A DNA stretch of 64,000 bases from contig NZ_JAAXYH010000002.1 in the NCBI RefSeq assembly GCF_012911865.1, positions 1 to 64,000 of the forward strand, in the 5' to 3' direction. The notes under the pieces were generated by a model, which saw only the letters and a program-made list of their open reading frames with translations, made no database searches and was not told the DNA's origin. Positions 8,788-18,026 of the stretch are shown piece by piece (position 1 is the stretch's first letter; each line of letters opens with the position of its first letter). Origin of the DNA: Shewanella salipaludis. GTDB taxonomy: Bacteria > Pseudomonadota > Gammaproteobacteria > Enterobacterales > Shewanellaceae. A program made the position numbers and the translations under genes.

Positions 8788-9183
8788 TCAAGTGGCGGCT
8801 GCCAATTTTGCGGCTAATTCAGCATAGTCATAAGAGGTTATTTCAAACGGATTGCCATCGGGATCGGCGAAGTAGATTGACCATGCCAAGCGATGATCGA
8901 CTCTGCTGAAATGAATGCCGCAATTCTTGAGGTGCTGTTGCCAGCATAGGAAGTCGGCGCAATTCACACCAAATGCGACCGTGGTATCTTGTGGTGTCTT
9001 GGAGTCGAATAAAGCCAGGTGCACTGAACCATTGGCTAAGGTCAGTGGGCCTCCGCCAGACGCCCACTGCGCCAATGCCGGCAACCGGGTAAAACCAAGA
9101 TTATCCCCGTACCATTTTTCTGCCGCGGTTAAATCCGTAACATAAATATGGATATGATCGACTCGCGAAAAACCGGGTGGCAT
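8788..9183 (-). CDS. VOC (glyoxalase/dioxygenase-fold) protein
   Basis: A 131-residue vicinal-oxygen-chelate protein with two beta-alpha-beta-beta-beta halves. It starts RVDHIHIYVTDLTAAEKWYGDNLGF (metal His near residue 10), has VHLALFD in the middle, and ends FADPDGNPFEITSYDYAEL, where the Glu is the usual last metal ligand. This family includes glyoxalase I, bleomycin-resistance and ring-cleavage proteins; the substrate cannot be inferred. It is monocistronic, with no related neighbours. Confidence 0.8.
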   Translation of the reverse strand: MPPGFSRVDHIHIYVTDLTAAEKWYGDNLGFTRLPALAQWASGGGPLTLANGSVHLALFDSKTPQDTTVAFGVNCADFLCWQQHLKNCGIHFSRVDHRLAWSIYFADPDGNPFEITSYDYAELAAKLAAAT

Positions 9184-9416
9184 ATTGACTCCTGAATAGA
9201 TCCTTTCCTGCCGTTATTCTTTCATACCTTGAGTGACGGTGAGCCAATTAATACTAGCCTGGTTTTCTGGCAATAACAGAATATGCTTGCCGGCAACTCA
9301 TTTGAGCCTAATCCGAAAACCCAAAGTGATAGGCGAACAGGGCACAATGACGTATTGAGGTCGGAGAATGGCAGAGATCACTGCCACAATATGCATCTAT
9401 GGAGGAATGAATAGCC

Positions 9417-9857
9417 TCAGTCGAGATCTTTCAGCGGCCAGAGTACTATATGATCTTCTATGTCGCGCACCCGCTCCTCGTTGACCACCTTGCCCTGAAC
9501 GGAAATTCCGGCCTGGTGCATGGCGTCTTTCGAACCCGAGATCAAGGGATGCCAGGCAGCGAGGCCACGTCCCAGATGCAGGCGGCGGTAAGCGCAACTG
9601 TCCGGCAACCAGGTAAGCTCGGCTATGTTGTCTGCCGTGATGGCGGTACACTGAGGCACATGCTGGAAGCGGGTATCATAGTGCCGGCAGCCGCAGCTTT
9701 GCTCATCGAGCAACTTACAGGCCGCATTGGTGTAGTGCAGTTCCTCCGTGTCATCGTCGATCAACTTATTCAAACAACATTTGCCGCAACCGTCACAGAG
9801 GGATTCCCATTCCTGTGTGCTTAGCTCTGCCAGTGATTTCTGTTCCCAAAACGCCAT
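9417..9857 (-). CDS. ycgN: YcgN family cysteine-cluster protein (UPF0260)
   Basis: A 146-residue protein with the family's cysteine pattern: [11 protein letters not shown] near residue 26, then further Cys in [22 protein letters not shown] and LPDSCAYR. This pattern suggests metal or Fe-S binding; the biochemical function is not established. The ATG at 9857 gives the family start MAFWEQKSL; an upstream TTG at 9875 would add six atypical residues. It sits beside mltB and ycgL next to minC, as ycgN and ycgL neighbour minC in E. coli. Confidence 0.88.
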   Translation of the reverse strand: MAFWEQKSLAELSTQEWESLCDGCGKCCLNKLIDDDTEELHYTNAACKLLDEQSCGCRHYDTRFQHVPQCTAITADNIAELTWLPDSCAYRRLHLGRGLAAWHPLISGSKDAMHQAGISVQGKVVNEERVRDIEDHIVLWPLKDLD

Positions 9858-9880
9858 GTGTATTCTGAATCTCAATTAAA

Positions 9881-9898
9881 AAGCCGCTACTGCGGCTT
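9881..9898 (-). terminator. Rho-independent terminator of mltB
   Basis: The stem AAGCCGC/GCGGCTT with a 4-base loop is followed on the minus strand by TTTTTAA, directly downstream of mltB and just ahead of ycgN. Confidence 0.8.
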
Positions 9899-9968
9899 AT
9901 TTTACCCTAATTGGTGCCTGGGCAGCCAACACTCTGTCCGGCACTATCCCTGACACTGAGGCTGATGG

Positions 9969-10961
9969 CTAATCTATGGCGGGATACTTGATCCGCTCCG
10001 ACAGATAAGTCACTGAGATGCCGAAGTAATCGGAGCGATTCCAGTTCATCAACGCCCGGTAGTTGTCATACACCAGGTACTTGCGTCCCCGTTGGCCATC
10101 TGGCATCAGGACAGACACCTGCATGTCGTCTCTGTTCGGCAGATCTTTGCCATCGTAACGCCGCACCCCCAAGGCTTGCCAGGCGGCGAATGACTTCTTG
10201 GTCTCCAGCCCCACCAGACTCATGTCGAGACTCGAAGGCACCTGTACCTGGCGGCCCCAGGTCTCCGAGGCCTGCCAACCTGCCTGCTGCAGATAGTAAG
10301 CGGCCGAGGCGAAGGCATCATTCGGATTGCTCCAAATGTCTTTCTTGCCATCGCCGTCACCGTCCTGGGCGTAGGCCAGATAAGACGTCGGCATAAATTG
10401 GGTCTGGCCCATGGCGCCGGCCCAGGAGCCCTTGAGTTCTTCGAAGGGAATATTTTCCTGCGCCATGATCTTCAATGCCGCGAGAAACTCTTTCTTGAAG
10501 AAGGCCTCACGCCGGCCTTCATAGGCCAGCGAAGCCGTGACAGACAACACAGGATAGCTGCCCATCAGAGCCCCAAAGTTGGACTCCACCCCCCACAGGG
10601 CGACGATGAATCTGGGCTGCACCCCGTATTTCTCGCCTATGGCGGTGAGCTCCGCCCTATGCTGCTTGAATAAGCTGCGCGCCTGCTCCACCTTCCATTC
10701 CGGCACCACGCGGGGCAGATAGGTTTCCAGGGTATGCTGGCTCTCGGGCTGCGACTTATCCGAGGCTATGGCCTTCTTGAATAACTTAAGCTGCGCAAAG
10801 GCACTCTCAACCGTGGTCTTGGGTATGCCCGCCGCCAGGGATTCTTTCTTTAAATTATCGAGATAGTCGCCGAAGCTGCCCCTGTCGGCTTGCGGCTGCG
10901 CCATCGCCGGCAGAGACATGATGGCGCCGACAATGACACTATGAAGTAATTTCCAATTCAT
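9969..10961 (-). CDS. mltB: Lytic murein transglycosylase B family
   Basis: A 330-residue exported lytic transglycosylase. The N-terminal signal ends PAMA-Q with no lipobox Cys, so this is a soluble or periplasmic variant rather than the lipoprotein form. The MltB domain has the catalytic Glu in ALWGVESNFG (about residue 126), then GSWAGAMGQTQFMPTSYLAYA and DGDGDGKKDIWSNP, a calcium-binding-like loop. It cleaves glycan strands during wall turnover. A terminator follows. It lies with ycgL and ycgN on the minus strand, divergent from minCDE. Confidence 0.9.
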   Translation of the reverse strand: MNWKLLHSVIVGAIMSLPAMAQPQADRGSFGDYLDNLKKESLAAGIPKTTVESAFAQLKLFKKAIASDKSQPESQHTLETYLPRVVPEWKVEQARSLFKQHRAELTAIGEKYGVQPRFIVALWGVESNFGALMGSYPVLSVTASLAYEGRREAFFKKEFLAALKIMAQENIPFEELKGSWAGAMGQTQFMPTSYLAYAQDGDGDGKKDIWSNPNDAFASAAYYLQQAGWQASETWGRQVQVPSSLDMSLVGLETKKSFAAWQALGVRRYDGKDLPNRDDMQVSVLMPDGQRGRKYLVYDNYRALMNWNRSDYFGISVTYLSERIKYPAID

Positions 10962-11031
10962 AACTCACCCTAAATATTTCTAACGCTTGTGTGCTTGGCT
11001 CTCCAGTCACCTGCGCCCGTTACCCCAGAGA

Positions 11032-11322
11032 CTAATGCGCTTGTGTCTGCTCTTGCTGATTCTGCTGTTTGTACTCTTCGAGCAAATTCACCTGTGGCGG
11101 CGGTAACTGCAGGTAATAGCCCTTATCGGCCAATTCCGCCCTCACCCTGTCGATATCTGCGATACCCAGGTGATCCCGTTTGGACAGGGGCAGCAGCATC
11201 ACCAGCTTTGGCGGACCGAACATCTCCAGCAAGGCCTGGGGCACATCCTCAAAATGATCGCGCTTCCCAACAAAAAGATAGGTATCTGCCCTGCGACTAC
11301 TCTTATAAACGGCACATAACAT
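11032..11322 (-). CDS. ycgL: YcgL domain protein
   Basis: A 96-residue protein of the YcgL family: start MLCAVYKSSRRADTYLFVGK, centre FGPPKLVMLLPLSKRDHLG, end LPPPQVNLLEEYK. The function is unknown in the family. The ATG at 11322 was chosen because it gives the conserved start; the longer reading adds an unconserved leader. The gene is divergent from minC, with about 120 bp between them that must hold both promoters. A similar arrangement is seen in E. coli. Confidence 0.9.
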   Translation of the reverse strand: MLCAVYKSSRRADTYLFVGKRDHFEDVPQALLEMFGPPKLVMLLPLSKRDHLGIADIDRVRAELADKGYYLQLPPPQVNLLEEYKQQNQQEQTQAH

Positions 11323-11443
11323 AATGGTATCAATTTCCCCGGTATCAAACTTGCCAGCCAATGGGCCACACTATAACATGGTCACTTCGTAATTTAATTG
11401 CAAATCAGCGGACGACTGATGATTTCTGGAGAATAATGCCGGG

Positions 11444-12109
11444 ATGCCAAAACCTAGTCTCGAGTTGAAAGGGTCCTCTTTTACGCTTTCGGTACTGCAC
11501 ATCAATAATCAGGATTTAGATGCGGTCGCCGCCGAGTTAGACCATAAGCTCGCCCAGGCACCGCAATTTTTTATCGGCGCCCCCCTGGTCGTCAATCTCA
11601 GCGGGCTGGATGGTGAAGAGGTGGATGTCGCCGCCCTGAAACAACTCTTGACCAGCAGGCAGTTGGTGATTGTCGGTGTCACGGGCGCCTCTGCGGCGTT
11701 GAACCAACAAGCCAAAGATCAAGGCCTGGCCAGCATCAAGGCCGGCAAACAGAGTCCTGTGACCCCACCTCAGGTCCGAAATACCAAAATAGTGAAGCAA
11801 AACATTCGTTCCGGACAGCAAGTCTATGCAAAAGATGGCGATTTAGTCATTTTTGGTGCCGTTGGCAATGGCGCCGAAGTCATTGCAGATGGTAGCATTC
11901 ATATTTACGGTGCACTGCGTGGTAAAGCCATGGCGGGTGCCGGCGGCGACCGCCATGCTGTGATCATAGCCCAGTCCATGGAAGCCGAACTGGTTTCTAT
12001 CGCAGGGCAATACTGGCTGGCAGAAAATCTGCAACAGCACTGCCCTGGGAAGAGTGGCTGTATCCGCCTCGAGGGCGAGTCACTCATAGTCGAATCATTG
12101 CCCCTATAA
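11444..12109 (+). CDS. minC: Septum site-determining protein MinC
   Basis: A 221-residue inhibitor of FtsZ polymerisation. It has an N-terminal FtsZ-antagonist domain (about 1-105, [16 protein letters not shown]) and a C-terminal right-handed beta-helix that binds MinD ([35 protein letters not shown]). It is the first gene of the minCDE operon; minD follows after 29 bp. Together they oscillate at the membrane and restrict the division septum to midcell. Confidence 0.97.
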   Translation: MPKPSLELKGSSFTLSVLHINNQDLDAVAAELDHKLAQAPQFFIGAPLVVNLSGLDGEEVDVAALKQLLTSRQLVIVGVTGASAALNQQAKDQGLASIKAGKQSPVTPPQVRNTKIVKQNIRSGQQVYAKDGDLVIFGAVGNGAEVIADGSIHIYGALRGKAMAGAGGDRHAVIIAQSMEAELVSIAGQYWLAENLQQHCPGKSGCIRLEGESLIVESLPL

Positions 12110-12138
12110 CTTAATGGCAGAAAAGGATAGAAAGAAAC

Positions 12139-12948
12139 ATGGCACAAATTATTGTTGTCACCTCAGGTAAAGGCGGTGTGGGCAAGACCACATCGAGTGC
12201 TGCTATTGCCACAGGGCTGGCCCTTCAAGGCCACAAAACCGTGGTCATAGATTTCGATATCGGCCTGCGCAACTTAGATCTCATCATGGGCTGTGAACGC
12301 AGAGTCGTATACGACTTCGTCAATGTCATCAATGGTGAAGCCAACCTGAATCAGGCGCTGATCAAGGACAAGCGCTGCGAGAAGTTGTTTGTCCTGCCGG
12401 CGTCCCAGACCCGGGATAAAGACGCCCTGACCAAGGAAGGCGTCGGTCGGGTACTCGATGATTTGGCCAAAGAATTTGACTATATCCTCTGTGACTCCCC
12501 TGCGGGCATAGAGCAAGGCGCCATGATGGCACTGTATTTTGCCGATATCGCCATAGTCACCACCAACCCTGAGGTCAGCTCGGTGCGTGACTCGGACAGG
12601 ATCCTCGGCATGCTGCAGAGCAAGTCCCGCCGCGCCGAGCAGAACCTGGAGCCCATCAAGGAATATTTGCTGCTGACCCGCTACTCGCCTACCAGAGTCA
12701 AGAGCGGCGAAATGCTCAGCGTCGAAGACGTCAGCGAGATCCTGGCGATCCCACTGCTCGGGGTGATCCCCGAATCCCAGTCTGTGCTCAAGGCATCGAA
12801 CTCGGGCGTGCCTGTGATCATAGATCAGGAAAGCGATGCCGGCCTGGCCTACAGCGATACGGTTGCGCGCCTGCTCGGCGAAGATTTGCCAGTACGTTTC
12901 ATCACGGAAGAAAAGAAAGGTTTCCTACAACGGATATTTGGTAGCTAA
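12139..12948 (+). CDS. minD: Septum site-determining ATPase MinD
   Basis: A 269-residue ParA/MinD-family ATPase. The deviant Walker A is [13 protein letters not shown] (residues 9-21), switch I is around [11 protein letters not shown] and switch II is [10 protein letters not shown]. The C-terminal membrane-targeting amphipathic helix is [11 protein letters not shown]. MinD binds the membrane as an ATP dimer, recruits MinC and is released by MinE. The gene is packed between minC and minE (2 bp to minE). An AGGATAGAAAG sequence precedes the ATG. Confidence 0.98.
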   Translation: MAQIIVVTSGKGGVGKTTSSAAIATGLALQGHKTVVIDFDIGLRNLDLIMGCERRVVYDFVNVINGEANLNQALIKDKRCEKLFVLPASQTRDKDALTKEGVGRVLDDLAKEFDYILCDSPAGIEQGAMMALYFADIAIVTTNPEVSSVRDSDRILGMLQSKSRRAEQNLEPIKEYLLLTRYSPTRVKSGEMLSVEDVSEILAIPLLGVIPESQSVLKASNSGVPVIIDQESDAGLAYSDTVARLLGEDLPVRFITEEKKGFLQRIFGS

Positions 12949-12950
12949 TT

Positions 12951-13208
12951 ATGTCTCTACTCGACTATTTCAGAAGCAATAAGAAAACCAGCACTGCGGT
13001 AATGGCCAAAGAGCGCCTGCAGATCATAGTCGCCCACCAGAGGGGCGAACGTGGCGCGCCGGATTATTTCCCGCAGATGAAACAAGAAATTATCGAAGTG
13101 ATCCGTAAATATGTGCAGATATCTGAAGATCAGGTCTCGGTGCAGCTGGATCAGAACGATGACAACCTGTCGGTACTCGAACTGAACGTCACCCTGCCCG
13201 ACAGATAA
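12951..13208 (+). CDS. minE: Cell division topological specificity factor MinE
   Basis: An 85-residue protein. The N-terminal membrane- and MinD-contact region ([30 protein letters not shown]) is followed by the topological-specificity dimer domain ending ELNVTLPDR. It stimulates MinD ATPase to drive pole-to-pole oscillation. It is the last gene of minCDE; only two bases separate it from minD. Confidence 0.98.
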   Translation: MSLLDYFRSNKKTSTAVMAKERLQIIVAHQRGERGAPDYFPQMKQEIIEVIRKYVQISEDQVSVQLDQNDDNLSVLELNVTLPDR

Positions 13209-13216
13209 GCCATTCG

Positions 13217-13245
13217 CCCACCACTCCCTACATGGGATTGGTGGG
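13217..13245 (+). terminator. Hairpin after minE, possible terminator
   Basis: CCCACCA/TGGTGGG and an inner TCCC/GGGA pair form a 12-step stem with one mismatch and a 5-base loop, 9 bp after the minE stop. No T-run follows, so intrinsic termination is uncertain. Confidence 0.45.
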
Positions 13246-13433
13246 TCTCGCTGCCGGCGCCGCACTGGACGACATATTCGTCGCAAGGTATTCGTCGCAA
13301 AGTATTCGGCGCCAAAGCCTTGCCCCGTGTTGTTTTCGCGCACCACCTAGCGCCGAGTCACAAGTGTTTACCGCCGGCCAACTCGTCCAGCTTGGCGTTT
13401 ATCTCGCGTAACCTTGGCATTTGTTGCGCCCAC

Positions 13434-13928
13434 TTAGCCTAACAGTGCCAAGCCGATTGCATAGAATGCCGCCGCCAGGAACGACGCCAGGGTCCTGAGA
13501 TGATTCCAGCGCCGCCAACGGCAAACATACTCGCGCCAGAACCCAACAGACTCGGGCCGATGGGGAGCGACTCTTTTTAGCGCCTCATTGAGCGGTACAT
13601 TGGCCGCAACAGTCACCAGAAAACAACCGCCCAAATACACCAGACTCCCAAGCAGCAAGTATACGGCGCCTGGATGCTGCCATTGGATGAGCGAGAAGCT
13701 CCCCAGTATCAGGCTAATGACTGCGGCACCAAAAAAGCAGCCGAAGAATAATGGGTTAAGGACAGTGATATTGATGGCTTGCATGGCGGACATGCCGGCT
13801 TCGGCCTGGATCTTTTCGAGCGCGCCCATGACAAAGTTTGAGAATGCAAAAAAGATCCCGGCAACCAGGCCACAGCTCAGCACCCCGGCCAGAGTCAGGG
13901 GAAAAAGGACAGTCTCGACCCAATTCAT
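13434..13928 (-). CDS. DUF1772-like membrane protein
   Basis: A 164-residue protein with four predicted membrane segments (FPLTLAGVLSCGLVAGIFFAF; FFGCFFGAAVISLILGSF; YLLLGSLVYLGGCFLVTVAA; TLASFLAAAFYAIGLALL). The family marker N-x-P-L-N-E-A is kept as NVPLNEALKRV. The DUF1772 family includes fungal anthrone oxygenases, but most bacterial members have no known role. The ATG at 13928 is supported by GGGAG six bases upstream. The gene stands alone between minE and the DUF3465 gene. Confidence 0.75.
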   Translation of the reverse strand: MNWVETVLFPLTLAGVLSCGLVAGIFFAFSNFVMGALEKIQAEAGMSAMQAINITVLNPLFFGCFFGAAVISLILGSFSLIQWQHPGAVYLLLGSLVYLGGCFLVTVAANVPLNEALKRVAPHRPESVGFWREYVCRWRRWNHLRTLASFLAAAFYAIGLALLG

Positions 13929-14020
13929 ATCATACTCCCGCGGCAAGCATTGCTACCCTAGGGGCTAAACCCACACGCCAGCAGCCATGGGTCCGGCTTT
14001 GGGCCGGCTCGCCATTAAGG

Positions 14021-14473
14021 CTATTGATAGGTTCTGCCATTATGTTTAAGCCAACCCGCGACATGACGCCCATCGGGATCCCTGTGGGTCCAATGCACTA
14101 TCCCGCCCTGTCGGTTCCACTCATACTCACCGTAAAACTGCACCCGGTCACCATTGGCCAGCGCGTTTATCCTGGCGGCCAAGTCTATGTTATGGGCTAT
14201 TAACAGCGTCAGACCCGAAGGGAGGCGTAAGATAAATCTCTGGTGCCTGGCCCCCTTGGTATCATCCGCCAACAGCCGTACCACCAGGCCCATGCCTTCG
14301 ACCTGGAGCTGACTCTGGTGGTTCTCGAAAGCCCGCTCTATTGCGCCGTCATCGGCAACGGCACTCGCCGTCGAGGGCATGTCGCCAACCAATACCGGCT
14401 GCCGGCTTTGACCCGCATCCATCCATAGATAGATCCCCGTCACCAGGGAGAGGATAATCAGTAATTTTTTCAT
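14021..14473 (-). CDS. DUF3465 family exported protein
   Basis: A 150-residue protein with an N-terminal signal or anchor (KKLLIILSLVTGIYLWMDA). A compact beta domain holds the family's core: GDRVQFYGEYEWNRQGGIVHWTHRDPDGRH, and the end GWLKHNGRTYQ. The OB-like pattern (RFILRLPSGLTLLIAHNIDL) suggests a small binding protein. No function is known. It follows the DUF1772 gene on the same strand, with no evident operon link. Confidence 0.75.
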   Translation of the reverse strand: MKKLLIILSLVTGIYLWMDAGQSRQPVLVGDMPSTASAVADDGAIERAFENHQSQLQVEGMGLVVRLLADDTKGARHQRFILRLPSGLTLLIAHNIDLAARINALANGDRVQFYGEYEWNRQGGIVHWTHRDPDGRHVAGWLKHNGRTYQ

Positions 14474-14595
14474 GCTAGGCCCCGTTGCCGCATAATCTGC
14501 TTGGCTGTTCCCAACCCCAACCCGTCGCCGCTAATGCAGCAAACTAGAGCCAGGGCGATGCTTTCAATCCGCGGATCCCTTGGTAACACAGGCGC

Positions 14596-15489
14596 TCAGC
14601 AAGGCAGCTGTCCCTCTCTCTCGACTCGAGTAGGTACACATGCTGATAAGCCGCCTTGTAACCAATGGGTAAACTTCTGCTCCAGCTGATCCGCCGCTCT
14701 GTTGTGGCTCAGTAATATGTAATCATGTCCGGATGGAATAAAGCCGAATGGTGCGATCAGATTACCTCTTTTCAGATCGTCCACGACTAATGGATATGAG
14801 CCTATTGCGGCCCCCAAGCCATCGACTGCAGCCTGAAAACAGAAGTAGAAATGCGCAAAGCTCTGGCCGGCATTGCCAGCAAGAAACGTATCGCCGTAAC
14901 TCGAAGACCAGTCATCCCATGCCTGTGGCCTGGTCTGGCTATGGAGCAGCTTAATCTTGCCCGGCTCCTGTTTCACCTGTTCCCAATATTCAGGCGAAAA
15001 TACGGGACCAACCCACTCATCCACTAACCGCGTCTTTTGATAATCATGGGACAGCGCAAAATCATCACGCCGAATCGCCAACGACAAGCCAGTCGTCCCC
15101 AGGGTGACTGGGCCTCCGGCTGTCGATAACCTGACATCGGCCCCTGAACTTAGATAAAAATCCGCTAACCTGGGCATCAGCCAGCGCATGGTCAAGGTTG
15201 GCTCGCAGGACACTTCGAGACAGGGATTTTTCATCCGATACAGCATGTTTACGCCGGCATCCAAGGCTTGAAAAGCCTGCTCCGTATAGCCTTTGAGCAA
15301 CTCGCCCTCTTGGGTCAAGTGCAGATTCCGGCCTTGCCTGTAAAACAAGGGCAGAGAGAGGTGGTTTTCCAGCACTTTGATCTGTTTGCTCACAGCCCCA
15401 TGGGTGATATTCAATCTGTTTGCGGCTTCGGTATAACTCGGCGATGATGCTGCAACATGAAAAACGTGAAATGCCTTGAGGTGTCTCAT
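14596..15489 (-). CDS. LysR-family regulator (GcvA-like)
   Basis: A 297-residue LysR protein. The helix-turn-helix spans residues 1-60 (LKAFHVFHVAASSPSYTEAANRLNITHGAVSKQIKVLE). The GcvA/AmpR-type effector domain includes LEVSCEPTLTMRWLMPRL and GLGAAIGSYPLVVDDL. It is divergent from a LysE-family exporter gene with 108 bp between the starts. That is the classic arrangement in which a LysR protein binds the shared intergenic region and controls the exporter, possibly in response to an amino acid (inference). Confidence 0.88.
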   Translation of the reverse strand: MRHLKAFHVFHVAASSPSYTEAANRLNITHGAVSKQIKVLENHLSLPLFYRQGRNLHLTQEGELLKGYTEQAFQALDAGVNMLYRMKNPCLEVSCEPTLTMRWLMPRLADFYLSSGADVRLSTAGGPVTLGTTGLSLAIRRDDFALSHDYQKTRLVDEWVGPVFSPEYWEQVKQEPGKIKLLHSQTRPQAWDDWSSSYGDTFLAGNAGQSFAHFYFCFQAAVDGLGAAIGSYPLVVDDLKRGNLIAPFGFIPSGHDYILLSHNRAADQLEQKFTHWLQGGLSACVPTRVEREGQLPC

Positions 15490-15597
15490 CCGTGACTTTT
15501 TCTCACATAGCGACTGAAATTATTTCGATTATAGCCAGCCGTTAAAATGCATACAATGGCGACTCAAACATCAGCATAGATCAAATTCGGAGTATGC

Positions 15598-16209
15598 ATG
15601 GAGTTCATCAGCCTCGCCGTCCTCGGCGTGTTAATCGTCATCAGTCCAGGGGCTGATTTTGTCTTGGTGCTGAAAAACAGTATCAACCATGGCAGAAAGG
15701 CCGGGATCTGGACGGCCATTGGAGTGAGTCTCGCCATCTGTATTCATATAGCTTATTCGCTGCTCGGCATAAGCTACTTGATAGCCCAGAATGAGGTGCT
15801 ATTCAGCCTAGTCAGATATGCGGGTTCGGCCTATCTCATCTATTTGGGGTTGAAAGGCATTTTCTCCAGCGGTGCTCAGATAACCTCAGTAAAAGCAGAC
15901 GCAACAGATATCAATACTGTGCAATATCTGGCACAAGGTTTCTTGTGCAATCTCTTAAACCCGAAAACAATGCTCTTTTTCTTGAGTATTTTCAGCCAAG
16001 TGATTTCACCCGATGCAGGTGATTACCATCCGGCTGTCATATACGGGCTATATATGGTGCTACTGCACGGGCTCTGGTTCTGTATCGTCGCCATGCTCTT
16101 CACATCCAATGCACTTCAAGCACGCTTGCTGAAAATGAAGCAAAGGTTAAATCAGGCATGTGGCGCCGGTTTACTCGCCTTCGGCGCCTTGCTTGCCATA
16201 AAATCGTGA
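15598..16209 (+). CDS. LysE/RhtB-family amino acid exporter
   Basis: A 203-residue inner-membrane protein with about six membrane segments. The family start is EFISLAVLGVLIVISPGADFVLVLKNS, where SPGADF is the conserved P-G-P/A motif. LVRYAGSAYLIYLGLKGI and FLCNLLNPKTMLFFLSIF are also diagnostic. The family exports amino acids such as lysine, threonine or homoserine, or related metabolites. The substrate cannot be told from the sequence. Control by the divergent LysR gene is likely. Confidence 0.88.
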   Translation: MEFISLAVLGVLIVISPGADFVLVLKNSINHGRKAGIWTAIGVSLAICIHIAYSLLGISYLIAQNEVLFSLVRYAGSAYLIYLGLKGIFSSGAQITSVKADATDINTVQYLAQGFLCNLLNPKTMLFFLSIFSQVISPDAGDYHPAVIYGLYMVLLHGLWFCIVAMLFTSNALQARLLKMKQRLNQACGAGLLAFGALLAIKS

Positions 16210-16613
16210 AGCCGCGTTTCATTCAACAGTCGCGTTTCATTCCACAGCCGCTTCCCAATGTTAATTAACCGGCGATGCGAATTAACCTGGGTCTTCGATA
16301 AGCGCACAGCGCTATGGAATATCGCAAGGCCTGCTTTAGTGGAATCGAAAGAGCAGGAGCAGGACCTATATCCTGTCTTTCTTGTTGCCACAATAGCGCG
16401 AATCATCGCGTTATTTTTAAATCATTATATTTTACTTTGAATTTGGCGATATAAAATGTATGTGGCTATAGTTAGTCAGCGCCTGCCAATCGCAGGAAAA
16501 AATTCAATCTGGGGCTGATAGGTTAACTATTTTAATTTATGTTTAATTTATTTTAATTTGCTATGGCCCAGCCGAGTTGACTTTGTTTAACTTACATTCA
16601 AAGGGAACTTCCA
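16210..16613. other. Intergenic region, AT-rich, no gene recognised
   Basis: An 18-bp direct repeat (16212-16229 and 16230-16247, CGCGTTTCATTC core) directly follows the exporter. From about 16400 the sequence is AT-rich, with a short hairpin CCTGC/GCAGG near 16484-16498. This could contain the promoter of the secreted protein gene. Short open frames here show no coding character. Confidence 0.4.
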
Positions 16614-17396
16614 ATGTCTCACAAAGCGCTGTTATTGACGATATCCATGCTGCTTTTCGGCGCCATGCCATCGCTGACCATGGCCAAGGACCTGCCATCC
16701 AAATCCGCCACAGATGCAAGCGATGCCAAGATTGTCGAGTGCCCGCTGGCGGCCAATCAACCCGACACCTTCGCCCTTTGCGCCACCGCGACCTGCTGGA
16801 CACTCGATGGCGTGGCTTACTGCAAATGTGATGTCATGAATGAAGAAAGTATTTCCTTCAGTTTTAACTATGAGGCAAACGGCGAGAGTAAAAACATTTG
16901 CGATACGCTTTTGCAGGGAAACCGCAACGGCTTCACCGTCAGCACCTATGCCACGCCCCGCCAGATTGAAACCGACTATGAGCCCGAGACGGAAAAGCTC
17001 GGCCCTCCCATGGGCTATTACACCTGCGACACCGAGTCGGGACCACAGGCCTATGGCGCACAATGTGATGGTGGGCTGTGTTTCACCAGCACTCAGGGTA
17101 AAGACTTCCCGGGTCTCGGCCATATCAACCAAAATCAGATAGTGTGTTCTTGCCCACCCACGCTGAGCAAAGCGCCGGGCTTCCAGATTGCCGGCCCCTG
17201 GAGCTGCAAACCGGGCGACAAAAATGCAGACAACCATTGTTGCGATCAAGATTATTACGATGATATGTGTGGCGTTACCAGCGTAACGGCTACGGGCACT
17301 GTACTGGCAGTGAACGCCCCCATAGGTACCGCCAGGGCGCTTTCAATCAAGCTCGACGGTGACGTGCCCAGGTTTAATTCCTGCCGGTTCAAATAA
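16614..17396 (+). CDS. Secreted cysteine-rich protein of unknown function
   Basis: A 260-residue protein with a clear signal peptide (ALLLTISMLLFGAMPSLTMA-K). The mature part has 16 cysteines, an even number that would allow eight disulfides. They cluster as CATATCWTLDGVAYCKC, AQCDGGLCF, VCSCPP and HCCDQDYYDDMC. I recognise no family. Pairing as small disulfide loops, and asparagine/aspartate-rich stretches, suit an extracellular or periplasmic protein folded by Dsb enzymes. It is preceded by an AT-rich promoter region and GGGAAC, and is single in its strand context. Confidence 0.7.
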   Translation: MSHKALLLTISMLLFGAMPSLTMAKDLPSKSATDASDAKIVECPLAANQPDTFALCATATCWTLDGVAYCKCDVMNEESISFSFNYEANGESKNICDTLLQGNRNGFTVSTYATPRQIETDYEPETEKLGPPMGYYTCDTESGPQAYGAQCDGGLCFTSTQGKDFPGLGHINQNQIVCSCPPTLSKAPGFQIAGPWSCKPGDKNADNHCCDQDYYDDMCGVTSVTATGTVLAVNAPIGTARALSIKLDGDVPRFNSCRFK

Positions 17397-17402
17397 CCTG
17401 CC

Positions 17403-17450
17403 GGTCTTTTGCAAAGCCCATGCACTGGGTGCCGTGCTGCGCAAAAGATC
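17403..17450. terminator. Long inverted repeat between convergent genes
   Basis: GGTCTTTTGC (17403-17412) pairs with GCAAAAGATC (17441-17450) at 9 of 10 positions, and the loop contains a smaller hairpin around CCCATGCACTGGG. It lies between the stops of the secreted-protein gene and the convergent VOC gene, so it may act as a bidirectional terminator. Confidence 0.45.
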
Positions 17451-17496
17451 ACCCGGCGGCGCTATGGCCTTCCCTCAGGCTAACCACAGGGCGCGC

Positions 17497-17982
17497 TCAG
17501 CCGCGAAACGCCGCCTCGATCGCGGCAATGTCGATTTTCCTCATCGTCATCATAGCATCAAACGCCCGTTTGGCAGCGACTCGGTCGGGACTCGTGTATG
17601 CCTTCGTCAGGGCGAGCGGCGTGATCTGCCAAGAGATGCCCCACTTGTCCTTACACCAACCGCACTCGCTCTCCTGACCGCCGTTGTCAACGATGGCGTT
17701 CCAATAGCGATCCGTTTCGTCTTGGTCTTTGGTCGCCACCTGAAATGAGAAGGCTTCGCTGTGCTTGAATGCCGGTCCGCCGTTAAGCCCGAGACACGCA
17801 ACGCCCAGCACTGTGAACTCGACTGTCAATATATCCCCTGCTTTCCCCGCGGGATAATCCCCGGGGGCGCGATGCACAGCGCCGACCGACGAATCGGGAA
17901 ATGTCGTGGCGTAAAACCGCGCGGCCTCCTCGGCATCGTCATCGAACCAAAGGCAGACGGTGTTCTTCGCAACCTTTGTCAT
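17497..17982 (-). CDS. VOC/PhnB-like protein
   Basis: A 161-residue protein of the PhnB / 3-demethylubiquinone methyltransferase-like VOC group. Signatures are CLWFDDDAEEAARFYATTFPDS, GLNGGPAFKHSEAFSF and CGWCKDKWGISWQITP. These proteins have a glyoxalase-type fold and no confirmed enzymatic role. The ATG at 17982 is fixed by AGGAG with a 7-base spacer. Upstream on its strand lies the broken attC behind the acetyltransferase gene. This gene therefore either marks the edge of the cassette region or is its last member. It is GC-rich, unlike the cassette genes. Confidence 0.85.
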   Translation of the reverse strand: MTKVAKNTVCLWFDDDAEEAARFYATTFPDSSVGAVHRAPGDYPAGKAGDILTVEFTVLGVACLGLNGGPAFKHSEAFSFQVATKDQDETDRYWNAIVDNGGQESECGWCKDKWGISWQITPLALTKAYTSPDRVAAKRAFDAMMTMRKIDIAAIEAAFRG

Positions 17983-18002
17983 GTCATTTCTCCTCTGGGG
18001 TC

Positions 18003-18026
18003 CATCCATGCATAGTTTGTTTGTTA
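18003..18026 (-). repeat. Truncated integron attC site (left arm only)
   Basis: On the minus strand, GCTAACAAAC begins at the stop codon of the acetyltransferase gene, as the attC left core (TAACAA) does in cassettes, but the expected inverted partner and GTTA end are absent before the VOC gene. Confidence 0.45.
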
